A stretch of DNA of 22,673 nucleotides, from NCBI GenBank assembly GCA_902363665.1, contig CABJAW010000029.1, positions 1 through 22,673 of the forward strand, given 5' to 3'. Shown piece after piece: positions 12,427 to 19,610 of the stretch; the first letter of the stretch is position 1, and every line of letters starts with the position of its first letter. The DNA comes from Lachnospiraceae bacterium (lineage in GTDB: Bacteria > Bacillota > Clostridia > Lachnospirales > Lachnospiraceae). The notes under the pieces were generated by a model. That model was not told the DNA's origin and made no database searches. It was given only the letters and a program-made list of their open reading frames with translations. A program made the translations under genes and the position numbers.

Positions 12427-14502
12427 ATGAATCAGAAATTTCAGTGGAACGAAATGACCATGGGAGTCTGCTACTACCCGGAGCACTGGGAGAAAAGTCT
12501 GTGGCGGGACGACCTGAAAAGAATGAAAGAAACAGGAATTTCGGTGGTGCGGATTGCCGAATTTTCATGGAATAAGGTAGAATCGGAAGAGGGCGTGTTT
12601 ACATTTGCATTTTTCGATGAATTTCTGGATCTGTGCCGGGACGAAGGCATGAAGGTGATCTTCTGCACACCGTCTGCGACACCGCCGGCGTGGATTTCGG
12701 AGACTTACCCGGAGATTTTAAATGCAAGGGAGGATGGCGTACTCTACCGACACGGCGGACGTCATCAGTACAATTATAATTCAAAGAAATACCAGGAGCT
12801 GGTCAGAAGAGTCGTGGAGAAGGAGGCAGAGCATTATGGAAAGCATCCGGCGATCATCGGCTGGCAGATCGACAACGAACTGAACTGCGAGACGTGTGAA
12901 TTTTATTCAGAGTCGGACAGCGCTGCTTTCCGCGTCTTCCTGAAAGAAAAATACGGGACACTGGATGTGCTGAATGAAAACTGGGGTACCGCGTTTTGGA
13001 ATCAGACGTACACAGACTGGGGGCAGATTCACGTACCGCGCACGCTGCTTGGAAACGGGTACAATCCACATCTTCACATCGACTACTATCGATTTGTATC
13101 GGCGAGCACACTGAACTTCTGTAAAATGCAGGCAGAAATCATTGCAAAATACCGGAAACCGGAGGATTTCATTACAACAAACGGTATGTTCTGGAATGTC
13201 GATAACCACGAGATGGCACAGGAGATTCTGGATGTATATACGTATGATTCCTATCCGAACTTTGCATATTGCATCGCAGAAGATCCGCTGCACAATGATA
13301 CGCTGAACGACCGCCACTGGTCAAAAAATCTGACAGAGGTTCGTTCGATCTGTCCGCATTTTGGCATTATGGAGCAGCAGTCCGGAGCAAACGGCTGGAC
13401 AACGCGTATGGAAGCGCCGACACCGCGGCCGGGACAGCTGGAGCTGTGGGCAATGCAGAGCGTAGCGCACGGGGCGGATTATATTTCCTTTTTCCGGTGG
13501 AGAACGTGTACATTTGGCACAGAGATCTACTGGCATGGAATCCTCGATTATGACAATCGCGATAATCGCAAGCTTTCAGAGGTAAAAGAGTTTTATCGCA
13601 GGCTGAAAAAGCTGGATCCTCTGTGCGGTTCCGCGTATACGGCTGCCTTCGGACTGCTGAAGGATTATGACAATGCATGGGATACGAATGTGGACGTATG
13701 GCATCGACGGATGATTGAGGCGAGCGAGGAAGAGATCTTCCAGGCCGCGCAGCGCACACATACACCATATGATCACGTTTATCTGAGAAAAAATACGAAG
13801 CTGGAGGAGCTTGCAGAGTATCCGGTGCTCTTCTATCCGCACCCGACGATCATGACGCAGGAGCGCGCTGATCTTCTGAAGGCTTATGTGGAGCAGGGTG
13901 GTACGCTGATCATCGGCTGCCGGTCAGGTTATAAAAAGGAGAACGGTCAGTGCGTGATGCTGCCGCAGCCGGGACTTTTAAAGCCGCTGACCGGATCAGA
14001 TGTGCGCGAATTTACATTTGCAAGCCCGGCGGAGCCGGCAGTCTATGCCAGGTGGGAAGACGGCATGGAAAGCGAGATGCCGATTTACCATGACGTAATG
14101 GAGATCGCACAGGGCGTAGAGAACGCAAAGGTGCTGGCATATTATACCGGCAGCTTTTATGCGGGCCGCCCGGCGGTGATTGAGAAGAAGACCGGAAAAG
14201 GCCGCGCGATCCACTACGGAAGCACGTTCAGCCGCACGAATGTAAAGCAGCTGCTTTCGTACACCGGAGTGCTCGCACCGTTTGAAGAGATACTGTCCGC
14301 ACCGGAAGAGGTGGAAGTCATCTGCAGAGAAAAGGATGTCCGGAAGTTTTATTTCCTGCTGAACTATCTGCCGGAGGAGAAGACGGTGGTATTGCATGAG
14401 AAGATGCAGAATCTGTATGATGATGCGTTGGCAGAGGGCGAATTTGTGCTGAAGCCGTACGGGACTGCGGTGTTTACAGCGCAAACCCGATCTGCAGATT
14501 GA
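12427..14502 (+). CDS. GH42 beta-galactosidase
   Basis: This 691-residue protein is read from ATG 12427 (ggcagg 7 bases upstream). An in-frame GTG at 12412 lies on the IS607 boundary and has no ribosome site. The TIM barrel begins MGVCYYPEHW. The acid/base Glu151 lies in GWQIDNELNCE and the nucleophile Glu316 in GIMEQQSGANGW, both in the family context. A trimerisation (Rossmann-like) domain follows (VLFYPHPTIMTQERADLLKAY...) and a small C-terminal beta domain. There is no signal peptide, so it is cytoplasmic, hydrolysing imported beta-galactosides. The length is normal (650-700). The IS607 element lies immediately upstream and may have displaced its promoter. Its last 29 bases overlap the convergent regulator gene. 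Confidence 0.93.
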   Translation: MNQKFQWNEMTMGVCYYPEHWEKSLWRDDLKRMKETGISVVRIAEFSWNKVESEEGVFTFAFFDEFLDLCRDEGMKVIFCTPSATPPAWISETYPEILNAREDGVLYRHGGRHQYNYNSKKYQELVRRVVEKEAEHYGKHPAIIGWQIDNELNCETCEFYSESDSAAFRVFLKEKYGTLDVLNENWGTAFWNQTYTDWGQIHVPRTLLGNGYNPHLHIDYYRFVSASTLNFCKMQAEIIAKYRKPEDFITTNGMFWNVDNHEMAQEILDVYTYDSYPNFAYCIAEDPLHNDTLNDRHWSKNLTEVRSICPHFGIMEQQSGANGWTTRMEAPTPRPGQLELWAMQSVAHGADYISFFRWRTCTFGTEIYWHGILDYDNRDNRKLSEVKEFYRRLKKLDPLCGSAYTAAFGLLKDYDNAWDTNVDVWHRRMIEASEEEIFQAAQRTHTPYDHVYLRKNTKLEELAEYPVLFYPHPTIMTQERADLLKAYVEQGGTLIIGCRSGYKKENGQCVMLPQPGLLKPLTGSDVREFTFASPAEPAVYARWEDGMESEMPIYHDVMEIAQGVENAKVLAYYTGSFYAGRPAVIEKKTGKGRAIHYGSTFSRTNVKQLLSYTGVLAPFEEILSAPEEVEVICREKDVRKFYFLLNYLPEEKTVVLHEKMQNLYDDALAEGEFVLKPYGTAVFTAQTRSAD

Positions 14503-15418
14503 TCGCCTGCGGATGATCCCCGAAGCGATCCCCAAACAGATTGATTCCGTTTACGTGTCTGGAATCGGGGTCGATGCCAATACGCACACTGATGTATGGA
14601 GATTCCTCAAGCTTCAGATCGGCGATGCGCACGTTGCTGATCCGCTCATGGTCGAGGTAGCTGCCGGTGCGGTCGATCCGCCAGGATTTCAGAAATCCAA
14701 ACTGTGTGTTGGCCAGTCCCCACCACTGCGGCGTCAGATGGCCATACCGTCCGCCGCAGTCGCTTGGCGAGGTCCAGGTGCCGAGCCGTTTGTCGTTGAT
14801 CTCGACAGAGATATCACTTGGCCAGTTGGCACGGTACATGGGGGCTTCGGAGCAGGCTTCAAAGGAAAGGTTCAGCCAGTCGATCTTGCTGCCGATGCTG
14901 TCGATGATCGAAAAACGGTATTCAAGGAAGCCCTGCTGAAACCACAAAAGCTGCGCTTTAAAGCGCTCCGGTGAGTAAAACATGCGAGGCAGATCGAGAG
15001 GACCGAGCGGCTGCGTCTCGGAGAGCAGTCCGCAGGTTGGCTTGATCCCTTCAGCGCTGGAGTAGCCGCCGATCGGCATGGAAAACATAAGGGGCATCGG
15101 TGCGTCCTGTTCAGATTCCGGATACAGGGAGATCGTGATCGTATCGAGCCTGCGGCTGCAATATTTGGTAGAACCATGTATGCCGGGCTGTACATCACTG
15201 ATGATCAGCCCGGCTTCATCTAACGTGCGGATGGCGAGCGCCATCGTGGACATCGGCACATCCAGCTTTTGGGCAAGCTCACCGACATTCATGCTCCGCT
15301 CGGAGATTGCCTTTAAAACTTCAATTCTAAGCGGAGATGACAAAGCCCGTGCAATCTGGGTAAGTTTTTCCGGCCGCTCAACAGAGAGGTGAGCGATTTT
15401 TCCTTCTATTTCCTGCAT
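14474..15418 (-). CDS. Winged-helix (ArsR-like) transcriptional regulator of the glycosidase/ABC locus
   Basis: This 314-residue protein has an N-terminal winged HTH at about residues 17-85: IARALSSPLRIEVLKAISE, MNVGELAQKLDVPMSTMALA, IRTLDEAGLIIS. This is the ArsR pattern. The remaining 230 residues are aromatic-rich beta-type sequence (RFSIIDSIGSKIDWLNLSF, GGRYGHLTPQWWGL) that could sense a sugar ligand; I do not recognise a named domain. It ends LQIGFAL. It is divergent from the ABC transporter operon and convergent with GH42, so it is the likely local regulator. Start ATG 15416-15418 follows aaggggg. A long leader carrying a giant inverted repeat lies between its promoter and start codon. 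Confidence 0.8.
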   Translation of the reverse strand: MQEIEGKIAHLSVERPEKLTQIARALSSPLRIEVLKAISERSMNVGELAQKLDVPMSTMALAIRTLDEAGLIISDVQPGIHGSTKYCSRRLDTITISLYPESEQDAPMPLMFSMPIGGYSSAEGIKPTCGLLSETQPLGPLDLPRMFYSPERFKAQLLWFQQGFLEYRFSIIDSIGSKIDWLNLSFEACSEAPMYRANWPSDISVEINDKRLGTWTSPSDCGGRYGHLTPQWWGLANTQFGFLKSWRIDRTGSYLDHERISNVRIADLKLEESPYISVRIGIDPDSRHVNGINLFGDRFGDHPQAINLQIGFAL

Positions 15419-15441
15419 ATAAATTCCCCCTTCATTTTGTA

Positions 15442-15602
15442 TGTACTCTCAGAGTCTTTCCTGCACTTGCTTTTGTGGCCGATTTTCTGCCGGTTGCACC
15501 CGAATTTCATCAACGTACATACCGTGTACGCCTCAGAAATTTGGGCACAACTGACAAAAAATCTTCTCACAAAATCAAGCACAAAAAGATTCCGAGAGTA
15601 CA
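15442..15602. repeat. 161-bp near-perfect dyad (giant hairpin or MITE-like element)
   Basis: The outer arms tgtactctcagagtcttt (15442-15459) and aaagattccgagagtaca (15585-15602) are inverted copies with two differences. Symmetry continues inwards: gattttctgccggttgcacc (from 15481) matches the reverse complement ending at 15563, mostly with transitions. The centre is a perfect cgtaca-taccg-tgtacg palindrome at 15514-15530. The axis (15522) is the exact midpoint. The arms are about 78 nt and about 70% identical. Confidence 0.85.
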
Positions 15603-15622
15603 GTTATCATTATCATAGTTTA

Positions 15623-15651
15623 AGTATATCACCTCATTCTGTCCTGTACAA
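15623..15651 (-). promoter_or_regulatory. Promoter of the winged-helix regulator
   Basis: On the minus strand: TTGTAC (15651-15646), 17-bp spacer, TATACT (15628-15623). Transcription would start near 15616, about 14 nt before the giant hairpin. Confidence 0.6.
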
Positions 15652-15719
15652 TGTTTATTCTAAAAAATATGTAATAAAAAACGAAAAACAGGCAGGTTTT
15701 ATATTATAAAGTAAACATA

Positions 15720-15748
15720 TTGACAAATAAAAATGAATCATGCATAAT
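15720..15748 (+). promoter_or_regulatory. Promoter of the ABC transporter operon
   Basis: Perfect TTGACA (15720-15725), 17-bp spacer and CATAAT (15743-15748). It gives a leader of about 180 nt. Confidence 0.75.
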
Positions 15749-15772
15749 GCAAACATACAAAATAAATAAAAA

Positions 15773-15782
15773 CAAGCGCTTG
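15773..15782. promoter_or_regulatory. Candidate LacI-family/cre-like operator
   Basis: The 10-bp palindrome caagcgcttg resembles the core of LacI/CcpA sites (AAGCGCTT). It lies about 20 bp downstream of the predicted transcription start, a roadblock position. Confidence 0.4.
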
Positions 15783-15933
15783 AAAAGCAGAAAAGATAGA
15801 AAAATCACAGAAAAAATCATAACGTGAGTATGCGCATTTCTATTTTTTTTGCAAATTTAGAACAAAAATTTTGTAATTAAAACGTGTAGTAAAGTGATCG
15901 ACAGATCAGCATAATGTATGGAGGATTATTTTT

Positions 15934-17178
15934 ATGAAGAGAGTAAAATTTTTGGTTGCAGCAATGGCACTTCCGATGGCAATGACGGCGATGACGGCAT
16001 CTGCAGCACCGGTAGAGATTGATTACTGGTCTGTATTCACCGGCGGAGATGGGGCAACGATGCAGAGCATGGTGGATACATTCAACGAGTCACAGGATGA
16101 GGTTCATGTGAACCACACGCCGATGACAGCAGATGACCTGTATCAGAAGATTCCGCTTGCAGTACAGACAGGAACAGAGGTGCCGGATGTGGCAGTTGTT
16201 CACATTGAGCGTATTCCGAATTTCGTAGAGAATGAGATGCTGTGGTCCTATGATGAGGAGATCCTCGCAGAGGCAGGCATTTCTGCCGGGGATTATATCG
16301 AGTCTGCCTACAACGCAAGCAACATCGATGATGAGCAGTACGGCATTCCGCTTGATGTTCACAGCTACGTGACCTACTACAACAAGGATCTGTTTGACAA
16401 GTATGGATTAAATGAATACGTGGAGGATGGAGTTCTGACCTTTGATGAACTCAAAGAGCTCGGCGATAAAGCGAAGGAGCAGGGCTTTGAGGGCGACGTA
16501 TTTGACCTTGGCTGGATGAGGGCGCAGCTTCTTTGCTTTTATGCGCAGCTTGATCCAAGCCTGACTCTTTCCGAGGATGGCGTAGAGCCGTGCATCAACA
16601 ACGAGAACATGAAAAAGGTGTTTGAGACCATGAAGGATCTCTATGATGGCGGATATACCAATAAGAAGGACCAGGATGCAGCAGCTGAGTTCTACGGCGG
16701 TGAGATGCTCGTATGGATGGAAGGCATCTGGATGAAGGCAGCAGTTGTAGACGCAGGCATCAACTTTGGCATGATTCCGGCAGTTGCGTATGATCCGGCG
16801 GTCATCAAGAACTGGACTTCTTCCCATAATTTTGTACAGTTTGCAGACGAGGAGCGTACTGAGGAAGAGGATCTTGCAGTGGCAAAATTCATTAAATTCA
16901 TGGGTGAACACAATTCTGAGACATGGGCAAAGGATGCGGGACAGTGCCCGGCATACGTAAGTGCATGGGATAACCTGGATCTGGATGAGCTTCCGCAGGG
17001 CTTCCTGGCAAAACCGGAGAACGTGGATACTCTGGCAATCTACTCCTATCAGTACTGGGGACTGTTCGATACAGCATTCTCCCGTGTAGGCTGGGATTTT
17101 GTGGATGGCACAATTTCCATCGATGATGCACTTGCACAGATCGATGCTGAGATCACAGACGCGATCGCAGCACAGTAA
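15934..17178 (+). CDS. Sugar ABC transporter substrate-binding protein, SPase I-type signal, no lipobox
   Basis: This 414-residue protein matches the family-1 extracellular solute-binding fold: EIDYWSVFTGGDGATMQSMVDTFN, TEVPDVAVVHIERIPNFVENE, YGIPLDVHSYVTYYNKDLF. The SD ggagg sits 9 bases before ATG. Residues 1-24 form a signal peptide (KRVK then a hydrophobic core) ending ASA before A25-PVE. There is no cysteine in this segment, so no lipobox, unlike most Gram-positive binding proteins. It is followed by two permease genes, so it supplies an oligosaccharide to that importer. The two beta-glycosidases nearby suggest beta-linked galacto- or related oligosaccharides. First gene of the operon. 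Confidence 0.93.
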   Translation: MKRVKFLVAAMALPMAMTAMTASAAPVEIDYWSVFTGGDGATMQSMVDTFNESQDEVHVNHTPMTADDLYQKIPLAVQTGTEVPDVAVVHIERIPNFVENEMLWSYDEEILAEAGISAGDYIESAYNASNIDDEQYGIPLDVHSYVTYYNKDLFDKYGLNEYVEDGVLTFDELKELGDKAKEQGFEGDVFDLGWMRAQLLCFYAQLDPSLTLSEDGVEPCINNENMKKVFETMKDLYDGGYTNKKDQDAAAEFYGGEMLVWMEGIWMKAAVVDAGINFGMIPAVAYDPAVIKNWTSSHNFVQFADEERTEEEDLAVAKFIKFMGEHNSETWAKDAGQCPAYVSAWDNLDLDELPQGFLAKPENVDTLAIYSYQYWGLFDTAFSRVGWDFVDGTISIDDALAQIDAEITDAIAAQ

Positions 17179-17193
17179 ACGAAGAGACGGATC

Positions 17194-17221
17194 GAATGCG
17201 GGCATGAATTTGCCCGCATTC
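17194..17221 (+). promoter_or_regulatory. Intercistronic hairpin between binding protein and permease genes
   Basis: A perfect 11-bp stem, gaatgcgggca (17194-17204) and tgcccgcattc (17211-17221), with a 6-nt loop and no T-tract. Such hairpins commonly stabilise the upstream binding-protein mRNA so it is made in excess of the permeases. Confidence 0.75.
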
Positions 17222-17300
17222 TGTATAAGACCAGGGAAAAAGGGCAGAAAGCCGATGCAATCCGGTCTTATAAGATAAGATCAGAGAAAGAGGTATTATT

Positions 17301-18650
17301 ATGGCACGTTCGAAGACTGCTGCAGGTGTCGGAATCCTTTTTCTGGTGTTTTTCTGCCTGGCTGGAGCGGGCGGGACGACAACCGTAAAAGAGATTACCG
17401 CAACTGTAGATATGACATTGCCACAGCTGTTTTTCTCGCTGAGCAGTGCAAGTATTCTGTTGCTTCCGCTGTCGGTGGTAGCCATGGTGCTGGCAATTGT
17501 CGCATATCTTGGAAAACGCAGAAATGTCGGTTTTGCGTTTTCCGTTATCTCGTTTGTAACGTTCGGGCTGTTTCTGTTTCTCTTTGCAAGGGAAAAAATG
17601 AATGCGTCGTTTTACAATGCTTTAAGCGATGCACTGAAAGAAGCAGGCGTAAAAAAGCTGAAAAAACGTGATGTGGAAGAAATTATTGTGACCTATACAC
17701 CGTTTGCCTATCTTGCGCTGGCGGCAGCAGGTGCGGCGGTCTGCCTTGGAATGCCGCGTTTTGGTGACAGCTCCGAACGGCGTAAAATAAAAAAAGAGCT
17801 GCTTCCGTATGCATATATTGCGCCGCAGCTGTTCTTCTTTGTCATCTTTTTTGTGACTCCGGCTATATACGGCATATACGCGGCGTTCACCAAATGGGAT
17901 CTGTTTAATGAACCGGTATTTATCGGGCTGTCCAACTTTAAGACGCTGTTGTTTGACGCGGGAAACACGTATTACAAACAGCTTCGAAACGGTCTTGGAA
18001 ATACATTTAAATTTGTGATCCTCAGTGTGCCGCTCTGTATCATTGTTCCGCTGGCGATCGCGGTCGCGCTGCAGACGAAGGCAAGAGGAAGTAAATTTTT
18101 CCAGGCTCTTTACTATTTTCCGAGTCTTCTGTCAATTACGACGGTAGCATTGTCCTGGAAGTATATGTTTAATACGAAGTATGGTGTGGTTCCGAACCTG
18201 TTCGGGCTGAAGACGGACTGGTTTGCACCTCCGTATTCGTGGGCGGTGCTTGTAATCGTGACGATCTGGTGGTGTGCCGGAGGAAACATGGTCATTTACC
18301 AGAGTGCACTGGCCTCGATCCCGAAAGATCATTACGAGGCGGCCGCGGTAGATGGAGCGGGGGTATGGCAGCAGTTTGTGAATATCACGATCCCGGGTAT
18401 GAAATATCCGCTGACGTATACGCTTGTCATGTCAGTTGTGGCACAGTTCAACATCTACGGACAGCCGCTGATGCTGACAGGATTTAACAACAATGAGGCA
18501 AATGCGGTACTTCTGATGTACATTCAGGAAAATGCCGTAAAGAAACAGGTGGCCGGAATGTCTGCCGCAATGGCAGTAATTCTTGGATTGTGCATTATGG
18601 TGGTCTCCTTCATTCAAATGAGGGTGCTGCGCTCAAATGCATCAGAGTAG
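17301..18650 (+). CDS. ABC sugar permease (MalF/UgpA type) with extra N-terminal membrane domain
   Basis: This 449-residue protein has a binding-protein-dependent permease core at about 170-449, starting LLPYAYIAPQLFFFVIFFVTP. It includes the EAA loop EAAAVDGAGVWQQFVNITIPG that contacts the ATPase. The core alone is the normal 280-300 residues. Residues 1-165 are an additional segment with about four hydrophobic helices (about 7-25, 48-70, 75-95, 133-152) and a basic stretch (KKLKKRD); I do not recognise a domain there. The N-terminal frame is continuous, with SD agaaagagg upstream, so the fusion is real. It pairs with the next gene, 12 bases downstream. No ATPase gene is present. Confidence 0.9.
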   Translation: MARSKTAAGVGILFLVFFCLAGAGGTTTVKEITATVDMTLPQLFFSLSSASILLLPLSVVAMVLAIVAYLGKRRNVGFAFSVISFVTFGLFLFLFAREKMNASFYNALSDALKEAGVKKLKKRDVEEIIVTYTPFAYLALAAAGAAVCLGMPRFGDSSERRKIKKELLPYAYIAPQLFFFVIFFVTPAIYGIYAAFTKWDLFNEPVFIGLSNFKTLLFDAGNTYYKQLRNGLGNTFKFVILSVPLCIIVPLAIAVALQTKARGSKFFQALYYFPSLLSITTVALSWKYMFNTKYGVVPNLFGLKTDWFAPPYSWAVLVIVTIWWCAGGNMVIYQSALASIPKDHYEAAAVDGAGVWQQFVNITIPGMKYPLTYTLVMSVVAQFNIYGQPLMLTGFNNNEANAVLLMYIQENAVKKQVAGMSAAMAVILGLCIMVVSFIQMRVLRSNASE

Positions 18651-18662
18651 GGAGGAAAAGGC

Positions 18663-19541
18663 ATGACTACAGGAAAAAAAGGAAAGCGGGTCGCCGGCAT
18701 TTTCATGGCGATCCTTGGAATCCTCTGGATACTGCCGATTGTCTGGCTGATCCTCAGTTCTTTTAAAAGCGATTCTGATTTCATTACATCGTTTGCAAAT
18801 CTGAAGGGGCCGCTTGACTATCTGACGAGACTGATTCCGGATAAATGGACAATCCGAAATTATATTTCCGTTTTTGTCGGTGGAGAGGGTGCAAATACAA
18901 CCGCGAACATCCTGCCGATGTTCCGCAACTCCTTTGTGGTTTCGATCTCAGTGACGATCGGTACGCTGATCGTCACGAGTCTGAGTGCATATGCTTACGA
19001 GCGTCTGGATTTCAAGGGCGGAGACAAGATTTTCTGGGTGCTGATGTACATGAGCATGTTCCCAAATGTTGTGAATCTCCTGCCGATGTTCCGAATCTGT
19101 AATGCACTTGGCTGGATCGACAACCTGAATGCGCTGATCTGGCCGAGCCTGGCAGGCGTGTTCAATATCTTTCTGATCCGGAATTTTCTTAAGGGAATTC
19201 CAAAGGATCTGGATGAGGCAGCGGCGATTGATGGAGCGGGCAGCTTTGCCATCTACCGCCACATCATTTTACCATCGATCAAGCCGGTTCTGATCGTGGT
19301 CGGGCTGTTTGCGTTCAACGGTGCGTGGAATGATCTTCTGTGGCCATCAATCGTTCTGACAAATCCGGCAAATCAGACGCTGACACCGGGACTGAGGCTG
19401 CTGAGCGGTCAGTACGAGCAGAAATGGGGGCTGATGATCGCATCCTGCCTGATCAGTATGGTTCCGCCTCTGATTCTGTATCTGTTCGCACAGAAATATT
19501 TCCTTGAGGGAATTTCTGTCTCAGAGGGCGTGAAGGGCTGA
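18663..19541 (+). CDS. ABC sugar permease (MalG/UgpE type)
   Basis: This 292-residue protein has six predicted membrane helices, the usual length. The EAA motif reads DEAAAIDGAGSFAIYRHIILP. N-terminal ILPIVWLILSSFKSD and C-terminal LFAQKYFLEGISVSEGVKG are the standard ends of MalG-like permeases. The ribosome site gggagg precedes the ATG in the 12-base gap after the first permease. It completes the membrane channel. The energising ATPase is likely an MsmK/UgpC-type protein encoded elsewhere, as is common in Firmicutes sugar loci. Confidence 0.95.
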   Translation: MTTGKKGKRVAGIFMAILGILWILPIVWLILSSFKSDSDFITSFANLKGPLDYLTRLIPDKWTIRNYISVFVGGEGANTTANILPMFRNSFVVSISVTIGTLIVTSLSAYAYERLDFKGGDKIFWVLMYMSMFPNVVNLLPMFRICNALGWIDNLNALIWPSLAGVFNIFLIRNFLKGIPKDLDEAAAIDGAGSFAIYRHIILPSIKPVLIVVGLFAFNGAWNDLLWPSIVLTNPANQTLTPGLRLLSGQYEQKWGLMIASCLISMVPPLILYLFAQKYFLEGISVSEGVKG

Positions 19542-19610
19542 TAAAACGAATGTCCGCTTTACAACCTGTTTTGACAAAAATAAAAAAGTGCAGAGAAAGG
19601 ATTTTTTGAC

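Larger units (their letters stand above)
15419..15933. other. 515-bp divergent intergenic region, AT-rich
   Basis: No protein gene is supported. It holds a 161-bp dyad-symmetric sequence (15442-15602), a minus-strand promoter, a plus-strand promoter, a caagcgcttg palindrome (15773-15782) and a small inverted repeat tgatc/gatca (15895-15908) shortly before the SD (ggagg, 15920-15924) of the binding-protein gene. Confidence 0.7.

Noticed and set aside
14513..14974. Plus-strand 153-codon frame opposite the winged-helix regulator
   Set aside because: Shadow frame; the minus-strand protein has a clear HTH, SD and promoter.
16408..17205. Reverse-strand 265-codon frame across the binding-protein gene
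   Set aside because: Cys/Ile-rich shadow of a well-defined solute-binding protein; no SD or domain.
17194..17221. Terminator between the binding protein and permease genes
   Set aside because: Perfect stem but followed by tgtataag with no T-run; a stabilising or processing hairpin is more likely.
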